From NCBI RefSeq assembly GCF_030009775.1, contig NZ_JASCTH010000010.1, positions 62,001 through 126,000 on the forward strand: a stretch of DNA of 64,000 nt, read 5' to 3'. A program made the position numbers and the translations under genes. Source of the stretch: Actinoplanes sandaracinus (GTDB taxonomy: Bacteria; Actinomycetota; Actinomycetes; Mycobacteriales; Micromonosporaceae). Below the pieces are notes generated by a model. That model saw only the letters and a list, made by a program, of their open reading frames with translations. It ran no database searches and was not told the DNA's origin. Every line of letters starts with the position of its first letter. The first letter of the stretch is position 1. Of the stretch, positions 8,872 to 18,306 are shown piece by piece.

Positions 8872-9542
8872 GCATCCGCGTGGCGATCGCCGACGATCAG
8901 GAGCTGATCCGCGATGCGTTCGCCCGGATCCTGGACGCTGAGCCGGATATCGACGTGGTGGCCGAGGCGGCCAACGGCGCGCAGGCCGTGGACGCGGTGC
9001 ACGCCCACCGGCCCGACTTGCTGCTGCTGGACATCCGGATGCCGGTGCTGGACGGCATCGCGGCGGCCCGGCGGGTGTGCGCGGACACCGCCACCCGGGT
9101 GCTGATGCTGACCACCTTCGACGAGGACGAATACGTCTTCGAGTCGTTGCGGGCCGGAGCGAGCGGCTTCCTGCTCAAGGACGTACGCGGCCCGCAGCTC
9201 GTCGACGCCGTCCGGGTGGTGGCAGCCGGCGAGTCGCTGCTCGCTCCGGCGGTGACCACCCGGCTGGTTCAGCAGGTGATCAGTCAGCGCCCGGCGGCAG
9301 GGCCGCAAGCGTACGCGCTGAGCGCGCTCACCGCCCGCGAGGTCGAGGTGCTGCGGCACCTGGGACGCGGCCGGTCCAATGCGGAGATCGCTGCGGCCTT
9401 GGTGCTCAGCGAGCACACCGTGAAGACCCACGTCAGCAACGTGCTGACCAAGCTGGGACTGCGTGACCGGGCGCAGAGCGTCGTCTTCGCGTACGAGAGC
9501 GGGCTGATCCGCCCCGGCGGACTCACCGATCCCGACCGCTGA
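8868..9542 (+). CDS. NarL/LuxR-family response regulator
   Basis: 224 residues. The receiver domain has the acidic pair (DD, residues about 8-9) and phospho-acceptor Asp in LLLDIRMP, followed by a LuxR-type HTH (LTAREVEVLRHLGRGRSNAEIAAALVLSEHTVKTHVSNVLTKLGLRDR). GTG 8868 overlaps the kinase stop, so the two form an operon. A hairpin and then a membrane-anchored hydrolase gene follow, a likely target or operon partner. Confidence 0.94.
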   Translation: MSIRVAIADDQELIRDAFARILDAEPDIDVVAEAANGAQAVDAVHAHRPDLLLLDIRMPVLDGIAAARRVCADTATRVLMLTTFDEDEYVFESLRAGASGFLLKDVRGPQLVDAVRVVAAGESLLAPAVTTRLVQQVISQRPAAGPQAYALSALTAREVEVLRHLGRGRSNAEIAAALVLSEHTVKTHVSNVLTKLGLRDRAQSVVFAYESGLIRPGGLTDPDR

Positions 9543-9545
9543 AAG

Positions 9546-9563
9546 ATCCCTCGCAAGAGGGAT
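9546..9563. promoter_or_regulatory. Short hairpin after the two-component pair
   Basis: ATCCCTC-GCAA-GAGGGAT is a perfect 7-bp stem with a 4-base loop starting 3 bp after the response-regulator stop and ending 55 bp before the hydrolase start. It may be a terminator or attenuator, or an operator for the regulator. There is no U-tract to decide. Confidence 0.4.
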
Positions 9564-9618
9564 GCGACTGGTTCTCCACGGCGATGTGCTGGCCGCCCGG
9601 CGTCCGCAGGATGTCCGT

Positions 9619-10971
9619 GTGAGACCACTTCGATGCCTGTTCGCTGCCGCGCTCGCCACGCTGCCCCTGCTAGCTGCGGTGCCAGCCCGCGCCGACGTCC
9701 CCGACGTCGTCACCTCCCCGGCCGACTTCACCACCGACAGCGGTGAGACGTTGCGCGGCCTGGTCTACACTCCGCGCGACGCCGCCGGCCCGCTGCCAGG
9801 CATGGTGCTGCTCGGCGGTTCCGGCCCGGTCAAGCACGGGGCGCTCGTCGCCGAAGCGAAGGCGTTCGCCGCGCAGGGCATCGCCGTGTTCGCTCACGAC
9901 AAGCGGACCCGCGGTTACTCGGCGAGCCACCGCGACTACGCGGCGCTGGCCGACGACGCGGTCCGGGCCGTGGCGATGCTGCGTGGCCGGCCGGGCGTGG
10001 ACCCGCGGCACGTCGGGATCTGGGGGATCAGCGAGGGCGGCTGGGTAGCCCCGCTGGCCGGTGCCAGGTCCGCGCAGGTGGCCTTCCTGGTGCTGGCCTC
10101 GGCTCCCGCGCTGACCCCGATGCGGACCGAGAACTGGAACACCCGCAACAAGATTCATGCGGCCGGTGTGCGGGGACCGCTGGTCAGCGTCCTCTCCGAC
10201 CGGCCGCTGCGGATCCTCGAGGACGCCGGGACGTTCGCCGAGTCCCGCTACGACCCCCGGCCGGTCCTAGCCTCGGTGACTCAGCCGGTGCTCGCCGTCT
10301 ACGGCAGCCGGGACGTGCAGGTGCCGGCCGCGGAGAGCGCGAAGGCGCTGACCGAGACCATCGGCGGGCACGTCAGCGTCCGGATCATGGCGGGCGGCGA
10401 CCACCTGCTGCGGGAGGGCGCAGCGATCCTTCCGGGCTATCCCGAGGTGGTGGGCGGGTGGGTGCGGGGCGTCGCCTCCGGCCGCACGCCGGCGCCGGTC
10501 GTCGACGCCCTGCCGGATCAGCGCGCGCAGAGCAGCACGGTCGCGCTCGCGGCGCCGTGGGAGCGGTGGCGGGTGCAGCTCGCCGTGTTCGTGCTGATCG
10601 TGCTGTTGCCGGTGGCGTACCCGATCGGGGCCTTGATCCGGTGGTTGCGCCGCCGGCCGGTTGCCGGGCACACCGCCGCCCGGACCCTCGCCGTGCTGGT
10701 GCCGCTGACCGCACTGAGTGCGTTGACCTATCTGTACGTAGTGCTGACCGGCTCTGACTACCGCGGGATCTACCCCGGCCCGGTGCTCGCCGGTCGGCCG
10801 GTGGTGTGGCTGATCCTTCAGACGATGGCGGTGGCGACGGTGGTGGCCACCGTGTTAACCGCCCGGCAGGTGGGGCGCGAACGGGCGGACCGGGCGCGAC
10901 TCGGGGTGCTGCTCGGCGGGGCGGCACTGTTCGTGGTGTGGGCGCTCTACTGGGGACTGCTGCTCCCGTGA
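9619..10971 (+). CDS. Alpha/beta hydrolase with C-terminal membrane helices
   Basis: 450 residues. A signal-like N-terminus (CLFAAALATLPLLAAVPARA) is followed by an alpha/beta-hydrolase domain of about 280 residues with the nucleophile elbow GISEGG and a late GGDHLL (catalytic His). Four hydrophobic helices then occupy about 315-450. Such dienelactone-hydrolase-like exported enzymes act on esters or acyl groups at the cell surface. GTG 9619 has a GCAGGA ribosome-binding site 7 bases upstream and is preferred over ATG 9562, which lies in the hairpin. It probably belongs to the regulon of the preceding kinase/regulator pair. Confidence 0.8.
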   Translation: MRPLRCLFAAALATLPLLAAVPARADVPDVVTSPADFTTDSGETLRGLVYTPRDAAGPLPGMVLLGGSGPVKHGALVAEAKAFAAQGIAVFAHDKRTRGYSASHRDYAALADDAVRAVAMLRGRPGVDPRHVGIWGISEGGWVAPLAGARSAQVAFLVLASAPALTPMRTENWNTRNKIHAAGVRGPLVSVLSDRPLRILEDAGTFAESRYDPRPVLASVTQPVLAVYGSRDVQVPAAESAKALTETIGGHVSVRIMAGGDHLLREGAAILPGYPEVVGGWVRGVASGRTPAPVVDALPDQRAQSSTVALAAPWERWRVQLAVFVLIVLLPVAYPIGALIRWLRRRPVAGHTAARTLAVLVPLTALSALTYLYVVLTGSDYRGIYPGPVLAGRPVVWLILQTMAVATVVATVLTARQVGRERADRARLGVLLGGAALFVVWALYWGLLLP

Positions 10972-11169
10972 ACCGCGCTCCCGCGCCGCCCTCGCCATCG
11001 AGTCTCGTCGGCTGATGGGCAAGCGAATCCAGCACGGCGCCCAAGAAGCCCGATGGGGTGCACTCCCGAACTACTTGGCGTATATGCGCACGTGGCAGGC
11101 CCATGGTGGTTCGCGCATACGTCGGCTGATTTCCGAGTCGCGATGGCGCTTAAGGCTATGGCGGCCGTT

Positions 11170-11839
11170 CTAGCCTCGTGCGCCAGAAGGCGGGATGCCG
11201 GTTCGGGTGCTCGGGCCGGGATCGGGTCGCTCCATGACCGTGGCCGCCAATTCGGGGGTCGCCTCCGTCAGGAAGCGCATGGCCTGCGCGGCGCTCATGT
11301 CCGGGGATCCGTAGTGGCGGGCGCCCGCCGCCGTCGCCACGCCGACGCTCATCCGGCCGCCCCACCGTTGCAGGAGGGACTGTTCGACCGTCCAGCCGAT
11401 CACGGCCCGGCGTCGCGCCGAAGCAGCTGCCGGCGACCAGCGGCCACACCGGATCGTCGCGGACCGCCACACCCAGATAGCCGGCGGGCAACGAGAACGC
11501 CAACCGGATCAGTCCCTGGTAGACGAGCCGGATGTGGAGGCGCTGCCACGAGCCGTCGTTCACGTGGCGTCCCCGGTGGTACCGCCACGTCGGCATGATC
11601 GTGATGTTGACGGCCTAGAGCGCACCGGCGACGAGCAGGACCGGGCCCAGCCACGGGCGGGTGATCTCGGCGAACCAGAAGACGGCCGTGAGAGTGCCCA
11701 TCACCCCGGCGCACCAGAAGGCGGCCTGCGACGTCCGCCAGAGGACGAAGCGGCGGTCCAGACGGTTGCGCGGCGGCCGCAGGCGCGGCGCGGCGGAGGT
11801 CTCGGGCATGCCGACATGGTGCCCGGAGCTCGCCAACAT
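11170..11839 (-). pseudogene. Decayed bacterial PH-domain (YdbS/bPH2-like) membrane protein gene
   Basis: From ATG 11839 the reading frame gives a PPRNRLDRRFVLWRT start and two hydrophobic helices typical of YdbS-like proteins, then meets TAG at 11615. The same frame continues with ITIMPTWRYHRGRH, the usual segment after the helices. The C-terminal part, resembling the bPH2 end (VEQSLLQRWGGRMSVGVATA, then a final helix), is in a different frame ending at 11170. One in-frame stop plus at least one frameshift indicate a dead gene. Sequencing error could mimic this. Assignment is from pattern recognition of the family only. Confidence 0.55.
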
Positions 11840-11863
11840 CCTCGATGAAGGGCGCCGGCCGGG

Positions 11864-13438
11864 TCACTGGGCCGACGCGGACGGGGGAGCGCTGCCGCCC
11901 TGCGGCTCGGTGGCGGTCATCAGGTCGATGACGGCGTCCCGGTCGGCCTTCGAGGGCAGGCCCCAGCCGGGCCGGTAGTCGTACACCTGGTCCAGCCCGG
12001 TGGCGGCGGTACGGCCGGCCAGGATCTCCACCGAGGATGTCTCGATCAGGCCCGGATGCTCCACCCCGCACGCCTCGGCGACCTTCACCAGGTCCCGTCG
12101 CAGCGTCTTGACGTAGTTGGCGGCGCGCACCGACTTCAGGGCCGGGTCGAGTCCCCGGGTCAGCCACCTGTTCTGAGTGGCGACGCCGGTCGGGCAGGTG
12201 TCGGTGTGGCACTTCTGGGCCTGGATGCAGCCGATCGCCAGCATCGCCTCCCGCGCCACGGCGACCATGTCGCAGCCCAGCGCGAACGCGACGACCGCGT
12301 TGTCGGGCAGCCCGAGCTTGCCGGCGCCGATGAACACCACCCGCTCGTGCAGGCCGCGTTCGGCGAACATCCGGTACACCCGGGCGAACCCGACCTGGAA
12401 CGGCAACGACACGGTGTCGGTGAAGATCAGCGGCGCGGCGCCGGTGCCGCCCTCGCCGCCGTCGATGGTCACGAAGTCGACGCCGCGGCCGGTGGTCGCC
12501 ATCAGGCTGGTCAGCTCGTCCCAGAAGTCCAGGTCGCCGACGGCCGACTTGATGCCGACCGGCAGGCCGGTCTCGGCGGCCAGCAACTCCACCCAGTCGA
12601 GCAGGCTGTCGGTGTCGGTGAACTCGGCGTGCCGCGACGGGCTCACACAGTCCACACCCTGCGGGATGCCGCGGGTCGCGGCGATCTCCGCCGACACCTT
12701 CGCGGCCGGCAGCAGCCCGCCGAGGCTCGGCTTGGCCCCCTGACTGAGTTTGATCTCCAGAGCCCGCACCGGGTTCGACGCCACCACGTCCTTGAGCCGC
12801 CGCAGATCGAACCGGCCCTGCTCGTCACGGCACCCGAAATACGAGGTGCCGATCTGGAAGATCAGTTCCCCGCCGTGCCGGTGATGGGGCGACAGGGCGC
12901 CCTCGCCGGTGTTGTGCAGGCAGCCGGCCAGCGCCGCGCCCCGGTTCAGGGCTTCCACCGCCGCCCCGGACAGCGAACCGAAACTCATGCCCGAGATGTT
13001 CACCACCGAGTCCGGGCGGAACGCCTTCGCCCGCCCCCGCGCGGCGCCCATCACCTTCGCGCACGGCACCCGGACCTCGTAGCCGGCGGACGGGTTCGAG
13101 AGGGGCACCGCCCGGCCGAACGTGCGGTGCTTGATGATCGGATACCCGGCCGTGTACTCGAGGTCGTTGTCGGTGCCGAACCCGAAGTAATTGTTCTCCA
13201 TCTTCGCCGAGGCGTAGACCCATCGCCGCTGGTCCCGGGTGAACGGCCGCTCCTCGTTGTTGCCGGCCACCACGTATTGCCGCAGTTCCGGCCCGATCGC
13301 CTCGATCAGGTACCGGCCGTGGCCGATCACCGGGAAGTTGCGCAGCAGCGCATGCTTACGCTGCGTCAGATCCCGCACGGCGACCGCTGCCACCGCGGAC
13401 ACCGCGGCGGCAGCGGCCGCCTGAAATCCCCGCTTCAT
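11864..13438 (-). CDS. FMN-binding glutamate-synthase-family protein
   Basis: 524 residues related to the central/FMN domain of glutamate synthase large subunits. It has the glycine-rich FMN loop TIDGGEGGTGAAP and the Cys-rich stretch CIQAQKCHTDTCPTGVATQN, whose three Cys match the 3Fe-4S site of GltB. There is no glutaminase domain, so it is a stand-alone ferredoxin-like oxidoreductase of uncertain substrate. The N-terminus has a short hydrophobic helix (about 5-22). ATG 13438 has AAGGTGA upstream and is preferred over earlier codons. Confidence 0.88.
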   Translation of the reverse strand: MKRGFQAAAAAAVSAVAAVAVRDLTQRKHALLRNFPVIGHGRYLIEAIGPELRQYVVAGNNEERPFTRDQRRWVYASAKMENNYFGFGTDNDLEYTAGYPIIKHRTFGRAVPLSNPSAGYEVRVPCAKVMGAARGRAKAFRPDSVVNISGMSFGSLSGAAVEALNRGAALAGCLHNTGEGALSPHHRHGGELIFQIGTSYFGCRDEQGRFDLRRLKDVVASNPVRALEIKLSQGAKPSLGGLLPAAKVSAEIAATRGIPQGVDCVSPSRHAEFTDTDSLLDWVELLAAETGLPVGIKSAVGDLDFWDELTSLMATTGRGVDFVTIDGGEGGTGAAPLIFTDTVSLPFQVGFARVYRMFAERGLHERVVFIGAGKLGLPDNAVVAFALGCDMVAVAREAMLAIGCIQAQKCHTDTCPTGVATQNRWLTRGLDPALKSVRAANYVKTLRRDLVKVAEACGVEHPGLIETSSVEILAGRTAATGLDQVYDYRPGWGLPSKADRDAVIDLMTATEPQGGSAPPSASAQ

Positions 13439-13516
13439 GAGGTTCACCTTTAGCCGCCGGGCCGCTCGCCAAAACAAAACACCACGATTTCGTACGGCCA
13501 CGCCGCCCGTGGCCGC

Positions 13517-14887
13517 TCAAGAGGCGGCCGGCGGCACCCGCAGAGCGAGCAGGGCCGTGTCGTCGCTGGCCCAGCCGCCGTGGTGGGCCAGCAGGACCGC
13601 CGCGATGTGCCCGATGGTCGCGGTCGCGTCCCACCCGTGGGTGCCGGCGAGCGTCCGGGCCAGCGCCGGCTCGTCGAACATCTCGCGCGGTGGCCCGGGT
13701 TTGCGCGGATCGGGACGGGCCTCGCAGGCGCCGTCGGTGTAGAGCAGCAGCAGATCGCCGGGACTCATCCGGAACCGGGTGTCGGTCAGCCGCACCGTGT
13801 CGAAGGCGCCGAGCAGGGTGCCGTTGAGGCCGACCTGCTGGACGCGCCCGTCGGCCCGGCGGATGAGCGCGGGCAGGTGCCCGGCCAGGCACAGCCGTCC
13901 GGCCAGCCCGGCGGCGGTGGTCCGGAACGTGGCCTGCACCGCGGTGAGGAACCGCGGGGCGCGCTGGGCGCGCATCGCGGTGTTCAGCCGTTGCAGGACC
14001 ACCGCCGGTGACAGGTGCTCCCCGGCGTCCGCCCGCAGCGTGTAGCGGGCCAGAGCGGTCACCTTCGCCGCCTCCGTGCCCTTGCCGCACACGTCGCCCA
14101 TCAGGGCCGTCCACCACGGCCCGCGGCTCTGGAAGAGGTCGTAGAAGTCGCCGCCCACCGTGGCGTCCCCGGTGGCCGGCAGATAGCGGGCGGCGGCGTC
14201 CAGTCCCGGCACCGGGCGCAGCAGCGGCGGCAGCAGGCTGTCCTGAAGGCTGCGGGCCAGCTCGCTGGCCTTGGCGAGAGCGCCCTGGCTGGTCTCCAGC
14301 GCGGTGCGGGCGGCCCGCATCGAGACGCGGTGGTTGATCTCGCTGGAGACGGCCCGCGCGAGGATCGCCATGGTCTCCAGGTCGCCGGATCGCCACGTCC
14401 GGGGCTCGGGGTCGATGACGCACATCGTCCCGATCGCGTGCCCGTCGGCGCTCAGGATGGGAAAGCCGGCCCACGCGCCGACACCCCACGGCCCGATCGC
14501 CGGGTGACCCGCCGTCCGGGGGTCCTTCTCGGCGTCCTCGACGATGAACGGCTCCCCGGCGCCGATCGCGAAGTAGCAGAAGCTGTCACCCACCGCGTTC
14601 TGCCAGGCCTCGGCGCCGCCGTAGGGCAGGTGCGGCACCGACTTCCAGTAGGTGCGCGTCTCGCCGACGAACGTGATCGCGGAGATGGCACAGCCGGTGA
14701 CCCGCACGGCGAGCCGGGTCAGGTCGTCGAACACCTGCTCCGGGCCGCTGTCGGTCTGGCCGCTGGCCGCCAGCGCGGCGAGACGGTCCGGGTCCGACAG
14801 CACCGCGGGCAACCCGTCCGCCCGCAGACCTCCGGGTGGTTCTTCCACTGCTTCCGCCACAACCCCGTCCAGCCTGTCGGCGACCAT
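13517..14887 (-). CDS. GAF-domain SpoIIE/PP2C-type serine phosphatase
   Basis: 456 residues. A GAF sensor domain spans about 45-195 (contains YWKSVPHLPYGG and GTMCVIDPEPRTW), a short coiled-coil about 200-225, then a SpoIIE phosphatase domain with metal-binding GGDFYDLF and GDVCGKG and a late LLLYTDGACEARP. Such proteins dephosphorylate anti-sigma-factor antagonists in stress signalling. ATG 14887 is chosen because upstream sequence lacks domain character and would overlap the divergent peptidase gene. No partner anti-sigma gene is adjacent. Confidence 0.9.
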   Translation of the reverse strand: MVADRLDGVVAEAVEEPPGGLRADGLPAVLSDPDRLAALAASGQTDSGPEQVFDDLTRLAVRVTGCAISAITFVGETRTYWKSVPHLPYGGAEAWQNAVGDSFCYFAIGAGEPFIVEDAEKDPRTAGHPAIGPWGVGAWAGFPILSADGHAIGTMCVIDPEPRTWRSGDLETMAILARAVSSEINHRVSMRAARTALETSQGALAKASELARSLQDSLLPPLLRPVPGLDAAARYLPATGDATVGGDFYDLFQSRGPWWTALMGDVCGKGTEAAKVTALARYTLRADAGEHLSPAVVLQRLNTAMRAQRAPRFLTAVQATFRTTAAGLAGRLCLAGHLPALIRRADGRVQQVGLNGTLLGAFDTVRLTDTRFRMSPGDLLLLYTDGACEARPDPRKPGPPREMFDEPALARTLAGTHGWDATATIGHIAAVLLAHHGGWASDDTALLALRVPPAAS

Positions 14888-15019
14888 GCGCACCGATACG
14901 GCGATTCTATGGACCGCCGAGCACGGCCCGCCGATCAGCGTGCGGGCGCGATACCCGCGGGCCGCGATGATCAACCGTCGGTGCCGTACCCCCTTGCGCC
15001 GCTCTGCCAAGATCGGGCG

Positions 15020-15631
15020 GTGACCGCCCGCACCGCCAGGATCCTCGCCGGCATCGCTGTGGCCGTCGTCCTTCTCGTCGTCGCGGCCGTCGTCGTCGTG
15101 CCCCGGCTGCGGCCGCCCGGCCCGCGTCCCGCGTTCCAGCTGCCGGTGGCCTGCGGGGAGACCTGGATCCTCGGCACCTATCCCGGTCACGACGACTACG
15201 ACATCGACTTCTTTCCGACGAGCGGCTCGGCGTGGGGACGCCCGGTCCTCGCCTCCTACGCCGGCACCGTCACCGAGGCCGGCGTCAACGGGACCCTCGG
15301 CTCACGGACGCCGCAGAACCCGGAGGGCCCGCACGGCACCGGCGCCGGATACTGGGTCGAGATCGACCACGGCGGCCGCTGGGAGACGCAGTACCTTCAC
15401 CTGCTGGAACCGCCGTCGGTCAAGGCCGGCGACCGGGTCGAGCAGGGCCACCAGATCGGGCGGATCGGCAGCACCGGCAAGTCCGGCGCCCCGCACCTGC
15501 ACTACGAGCAGCGCCGGGCCGGTGAGAAGGTGGAGAGCCACTTCGACGGCGTCCCGGCCGGCATCACCACCGACGACCGGGAGTACGAGGTCCGCCACAC
15601 CAGCCGCAACTGCCGTGCCGCGCCGGACTGA
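15020..15631 (+). CDS. M23 (LytM-type) metallopeptidase, membrane-anchored
   Basis: 203 residues with one N-terminal membrane helix (about 9-29), then a compact lysostaphin-like domain. The zinc ligands are the first His and Asp of the HDDYDIDF stretch and the HLH of APHLHYEQR. It would hydrolyse peptidoglycan cross-links outside the cell. GTG 15020 gives the basic-then-hydrophobic N-terminus; the upstream open frame crosses the opposing phosphatase gene and is not coding. It is divergent from the SpoIIE-type gene. Confidence 0.88.
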   Translation: MTARTARILAGIAVAVVLLVVAAVVVVPRLRPPGPRPAFQLPVACGETWILGTYPGHDDYDIDFFPTSGSAWGRPVLASYAGTVTEAGVNGTLGSRTPQNPEGPHGTGAGYWVEIDHGGRWETQYLHLLEPPSVKAGDRVEQGHQIGRIGSTGKSGAPHLHYEQRRAGEKVESHFDGVPAGITTDDREYEVRHTSRNCRAAPD

Positions 15632-15747
15632 CCGTTCATTCTGCTGGAGCCACCCTGCCTGGGGCGCGCCGCGCGTGAGGCCTTCTGCCGGAACGGCCGC
15701 GTGGAGGGTGACCCGGGAACGGCCGACCCTGAACGCCGGGTGGTCGC

Positions 15748-16143
15748 CTAGCCCGCGGTGGCCTCCCGCTGGATCTGCTCGAACTGGGCGGCCATCGCGG
15801 CGGCCAGCGCCTGTGCGGCGGAGAGCGGGCGAACCATGACCGTGAACTCGTCGATCAGGCCGTGTTCGTCCAGGTGCAGGAAGTCGCAGCCTTCGACGGC
15901 GACATCGCCGATCCGGGCCTCGAAGACCAGCGCGTGATCGCGGCCGTCGTCGCCGTTGAGCTCACGCACGTACCGGAAATTCTCGAAGACCCTCAGCACG
16001 CCGCGGAGGATCGCTGCGGTGATCGGCTTGCCCGCGTAGGGCTTGAACGCCACCGGGCTGCGGAACACCACGTTGTCGGCCAGGGTCGCCGCGATGGCGT
16101 CGGGGTCACGTGCTTCCACCGCGGTGCGAAAGTCGATCACCAC
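15748..16143 (-). CDS. SnoaL-like / NTF2-fold protein
   Basis: 131 residues forming a single small alpha+beta barrel: an opening helix FRTAVEARDPDAIAATLADNVVFRSPV, then strands with LVFEARIGDVAVEGCDFLHLDEHGLIDEFTVMVRP. This is the usual layout of SnoaL-like polyketide-cyclase/isomerase and NTF2-type proteins, many of which have no known reaction. It lies 138 bp downstream of the PNP-A gene on the same strand, but an operon link is uncertain. Confidence 0.8.
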   Translation of the reverse strand: MVIDFRTAVEARDPDAIAATLADNVVFRSPVAFKPYAGKPITAAILRGVLRVFENFRYVRELNGDDGRDHALVFEARIGDVAVEGCDFLHLDEHGLIDEFTVMVRPLSAAQALAAAMAAQFEQIQREATAG

Positions 16144-16281
16144 GCCAGCCTACGGGGTTCCCCTCCGGCCGGCGGCGCTCACCCTTGACCGGCAGTGGTC
16201 CGGCCATCGGGCCCGCGTCACGTTGGCAGTCCCGGCCTCCGGCCGCGTTCCCGGGCCGGCCCGGCGTCACCACCTACGGTG

Positions 16282-18195
16282 TTACCGCCGCTTCGGTATG
16301 TCGTCGAAGGCGCCGAGGGCGACCGCGTGCGCCACGAAATCGGCGGCGTTCGCGGCGGCCGCGTCGGGTTCGTAGTGCTTGTCGCGGTCCACACCCCAGT
16401 CGGAGATCGACTTGACGACGATCCACGGGACGTCGGCGTCGGCGGCGGCCGCGTAGAGGCCGTGCCCCTCCATTTCTCCGCCGAGGGCGCGGGTGCGGTC
16501 CTTCTTCAGCTGGTCACGGCGCTCCCGGGAGTCGTACAGCGTCTGTGCCGACAGGAGTGGGCCGAACCAGACCTTGGCGGTGCGCCAGTCGGTCGATGCC
16601 GCCTGGAGCCGGCTCACGATCGCGGACCTCGTGCTCACCCGGTCACCGAAGGGCTCGGTGTGGCCGTCGTGCTCGATCCGCCTGTCGAGATCTTCGATCG
16701 TGGTGGCGACGATGACGTCGGCGAGCTGCTGGGGTGGTGTCCAGTCCTCGCGGAGCCCGTAGCAGATGCCCACCATGATGACGAGGTGCGGCTTCCACTG
16801 CCGGATGGCCTCGGTGGCGGTGGACTGCGCCCCGCCGGGACCGCCGGCGCCCTGCCGGGCGCATTGAGCGAGGCCCAGCGTCGTCGGCCCGATCGCGCCC
16901 AGATCGTAGGTGACGACCTTTCCGGCGAACGATCGCACCGGCTCCTGCCCGGTGACGGGACGGGCGGCCCGCAGCACCGCGTCCCGTTCGGCGTCCGTGA
17001 CGGTCAGCAGGAGGACCCGGGTGTTGGGCAGGTCGGCGGCCAGGGCTCGGAAATCGGCGAGCATCTCCCTGTGGCGGTCGACGGCCAGTTTGGCGGAGAC
17101 CCATGCGACGGCGATGGTCATCAGCCCGACGATGCTGAGCAGCCAGCCGAAGATCTGCGTCTGCACGGTGGCGGAACCGATGCCGGGGGCGCTCTGCCAC
17201 ACCAGCCGCCAGGCCAGCCACTGCAGCGCGGTGAGGTAGGTCGCGGGCCGTCCTTCGCACGAGTCGCCGCAGGCCTGGCCCTCGACCGAGGCGACGAACG
17301 AGGCGAGGATGGCCACGACGACGGCGACGCCGCCCACCCAGATGAAGAAGAATCCGCCGCCGGCTTTCACCGGCTCACGGTAAGCGGTGACCGGTCCGAG
17401 AGGCCGGCGCAGCGCCACCCGGCTATCCGGGCCGTACGGCAGGCGCATCCTCGCCGCCACGACGCGCCGCATCGCCGCGGTGCTCACGCCCCGGGTCAGG
17501 CAGACCAGCACCTCCCGAACCCGGCCCTCCGCGATCTCCAGACCGCCGGCCCTCGCCTCGGCGGCGGCATGGCGTTTCACCAGATCCTCCATCCGGCTGG
17601 ACGCGAGCCGCACCAGCCCGCCGCCGTCGCCCGTACCGGCGTGGTGGCACAGTGGCATCGACCAGTTGAAGCCCGGAAGCGACTCGGCCGCCAGCTCGTC
17701 CGCGGCCTTGCCGCCGAGCGTTCGCCGCAGCCACGCCGATTCGGTCACCACCTGGGCCAGCATGAACACCGCCACGTAGGCCGTCGCGAACAGGGCAAGC
17801 CACACGATCGCCAGCGACGGCCGCGTGTCCCGCACGACCGATATGAGCGCCAGCGTGGCCGCCACCGTGAGTGCGAACGCCGGCGGCCCCGCGAACACCA
17901 GCATGTCCCAGCGCCGGTCGAGCAGCCGGAGGAGCCGCAGACCGGCCCCACCGCGCGCCGACGGGGGCAGGCGCATGAACTGCGGGCGTTCCAGCAGCGC
18001 GAAGCTCTCCGGTCCGAGCCGCACCAGGCGGTCCTCGGCGTCCGCTACGCGAAGCATGACGCTCAGCGGCCCGCGCGAGCGCACGATGCCGAGAACGCTG
18101 CGCGGCCGGGCGACCCGGATGGCCTCCCGGCCGAACTCGGCGTCCCGGACCGCTCGCGCCGCGGCGCGACAGTGGGCGTAGGTCATCGGCGTCAT
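16282..18195 (-). CDS. Four-helix membrane protein fused to a nucleoside-phosphorylase-superfamily domain (PNP-A)
   Basis: 637 residues. Predicted membrane helices lie at about 98-121, 127-150, 281-303 and 348-370. A nucleoside phosphorylase/nucleosidase domain follows (about 393-637). Its active-site features are present: an early Glu (about 403, TDAERDAV), the purine/ribose EMEG at 574-577 and SDWGVDRD at 598-605 with the catalytic Asp. The likely extracytoplasmic loop between helices 3 and 4 has CGDSC (309-313). PNP-superfamily effectors in Detocs, CBASS, Avs and type III CRISPR cleave ATP or other nucleotides; housekeeping MTA/SAH nucleosidases are about 230 residues and soluble. The membrane fusion and macro-domain neighbour favour an effector role (inference). 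GGAG lies 11 bases before ATG 18195; ATG 18186 is an alternative. Confidence 0.82.
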   Translation of the reverse strand: MTPMTYAHCRAAARAVRDAEFGREAIRVARPRSVLGIVRSRGPLSVMLRVADAEDRLVRLGPESFALLERPQFMRLPPSARGGAGLRLLRLLDRRWDMLVFAGPPAFALTVAATLALISVVRDTRPSLAIVWLALFATAYVAVFMLAQVVTESAWLRRTLGGKAADELAAESLPGFNWSMPLCHHAGTGDGGGLVRLASSRMEDLVKRHAAAEARAGGLEIAEGRVREVLVCLTRGVSTAAMRRVVAARMRLPYGPDSRVALRRPLGPVTAYREPVKAGGGFFFIWVGGVAVVVAILASFVASVEGQACGDSCEGRPATYLTALQWLAWRLVWQSAPGIGSATVQTQIFGWLLSIVGLMTIAVAWVSAKLAVDRHREMLADFRALAADLPNTRVLLLTVTDAERDAVLRAARPVTGQEPVRSFAGKVVTYDLGAIGPTTLGLAQCARQGAGGPGGAQSTATEAIRQWKPHLVIMVGICYGLREDWTPPQQLADVIVATTIEDLDRRIEHDGHTEPFGDRVSTRSAIVSRLQAASTDWRTAKVWFGPLLSAQTLYDSRERRDQLKKDRTRALGGEMEGHGLYAAAADADVPWIVVKSISDWGVDRDKHYEPDAAAANAADFVAHAVALGAFDDIPKRR

Positions 18196-18306
18196 GGCGT
18201 CATGGTCTCCGAACAGTCGGCGGACCGCATCCGCGGTGCGGCGAACACGGTCACCCGATGGGGCCCGCCCGTCCTGCCCCGCCGCCAGGGTGTCTTCCTG
18301 GCATGG

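Noticed and set aside
9546..9563. Rho-independent terminator after the first two-component pair
   Set aside because: Stem is short and lacks a U-tract, and a possibly co-regulated gene follows on the same strand, so it was recorded only as an undefined hairpin.
12056..13453. Plus-strand open frame of 465 codons opposite the glutamate-synthase-like gene
   Set aside because: Arg/Gly/His-rich composition and no recognisable fold; shadow of the real gene.
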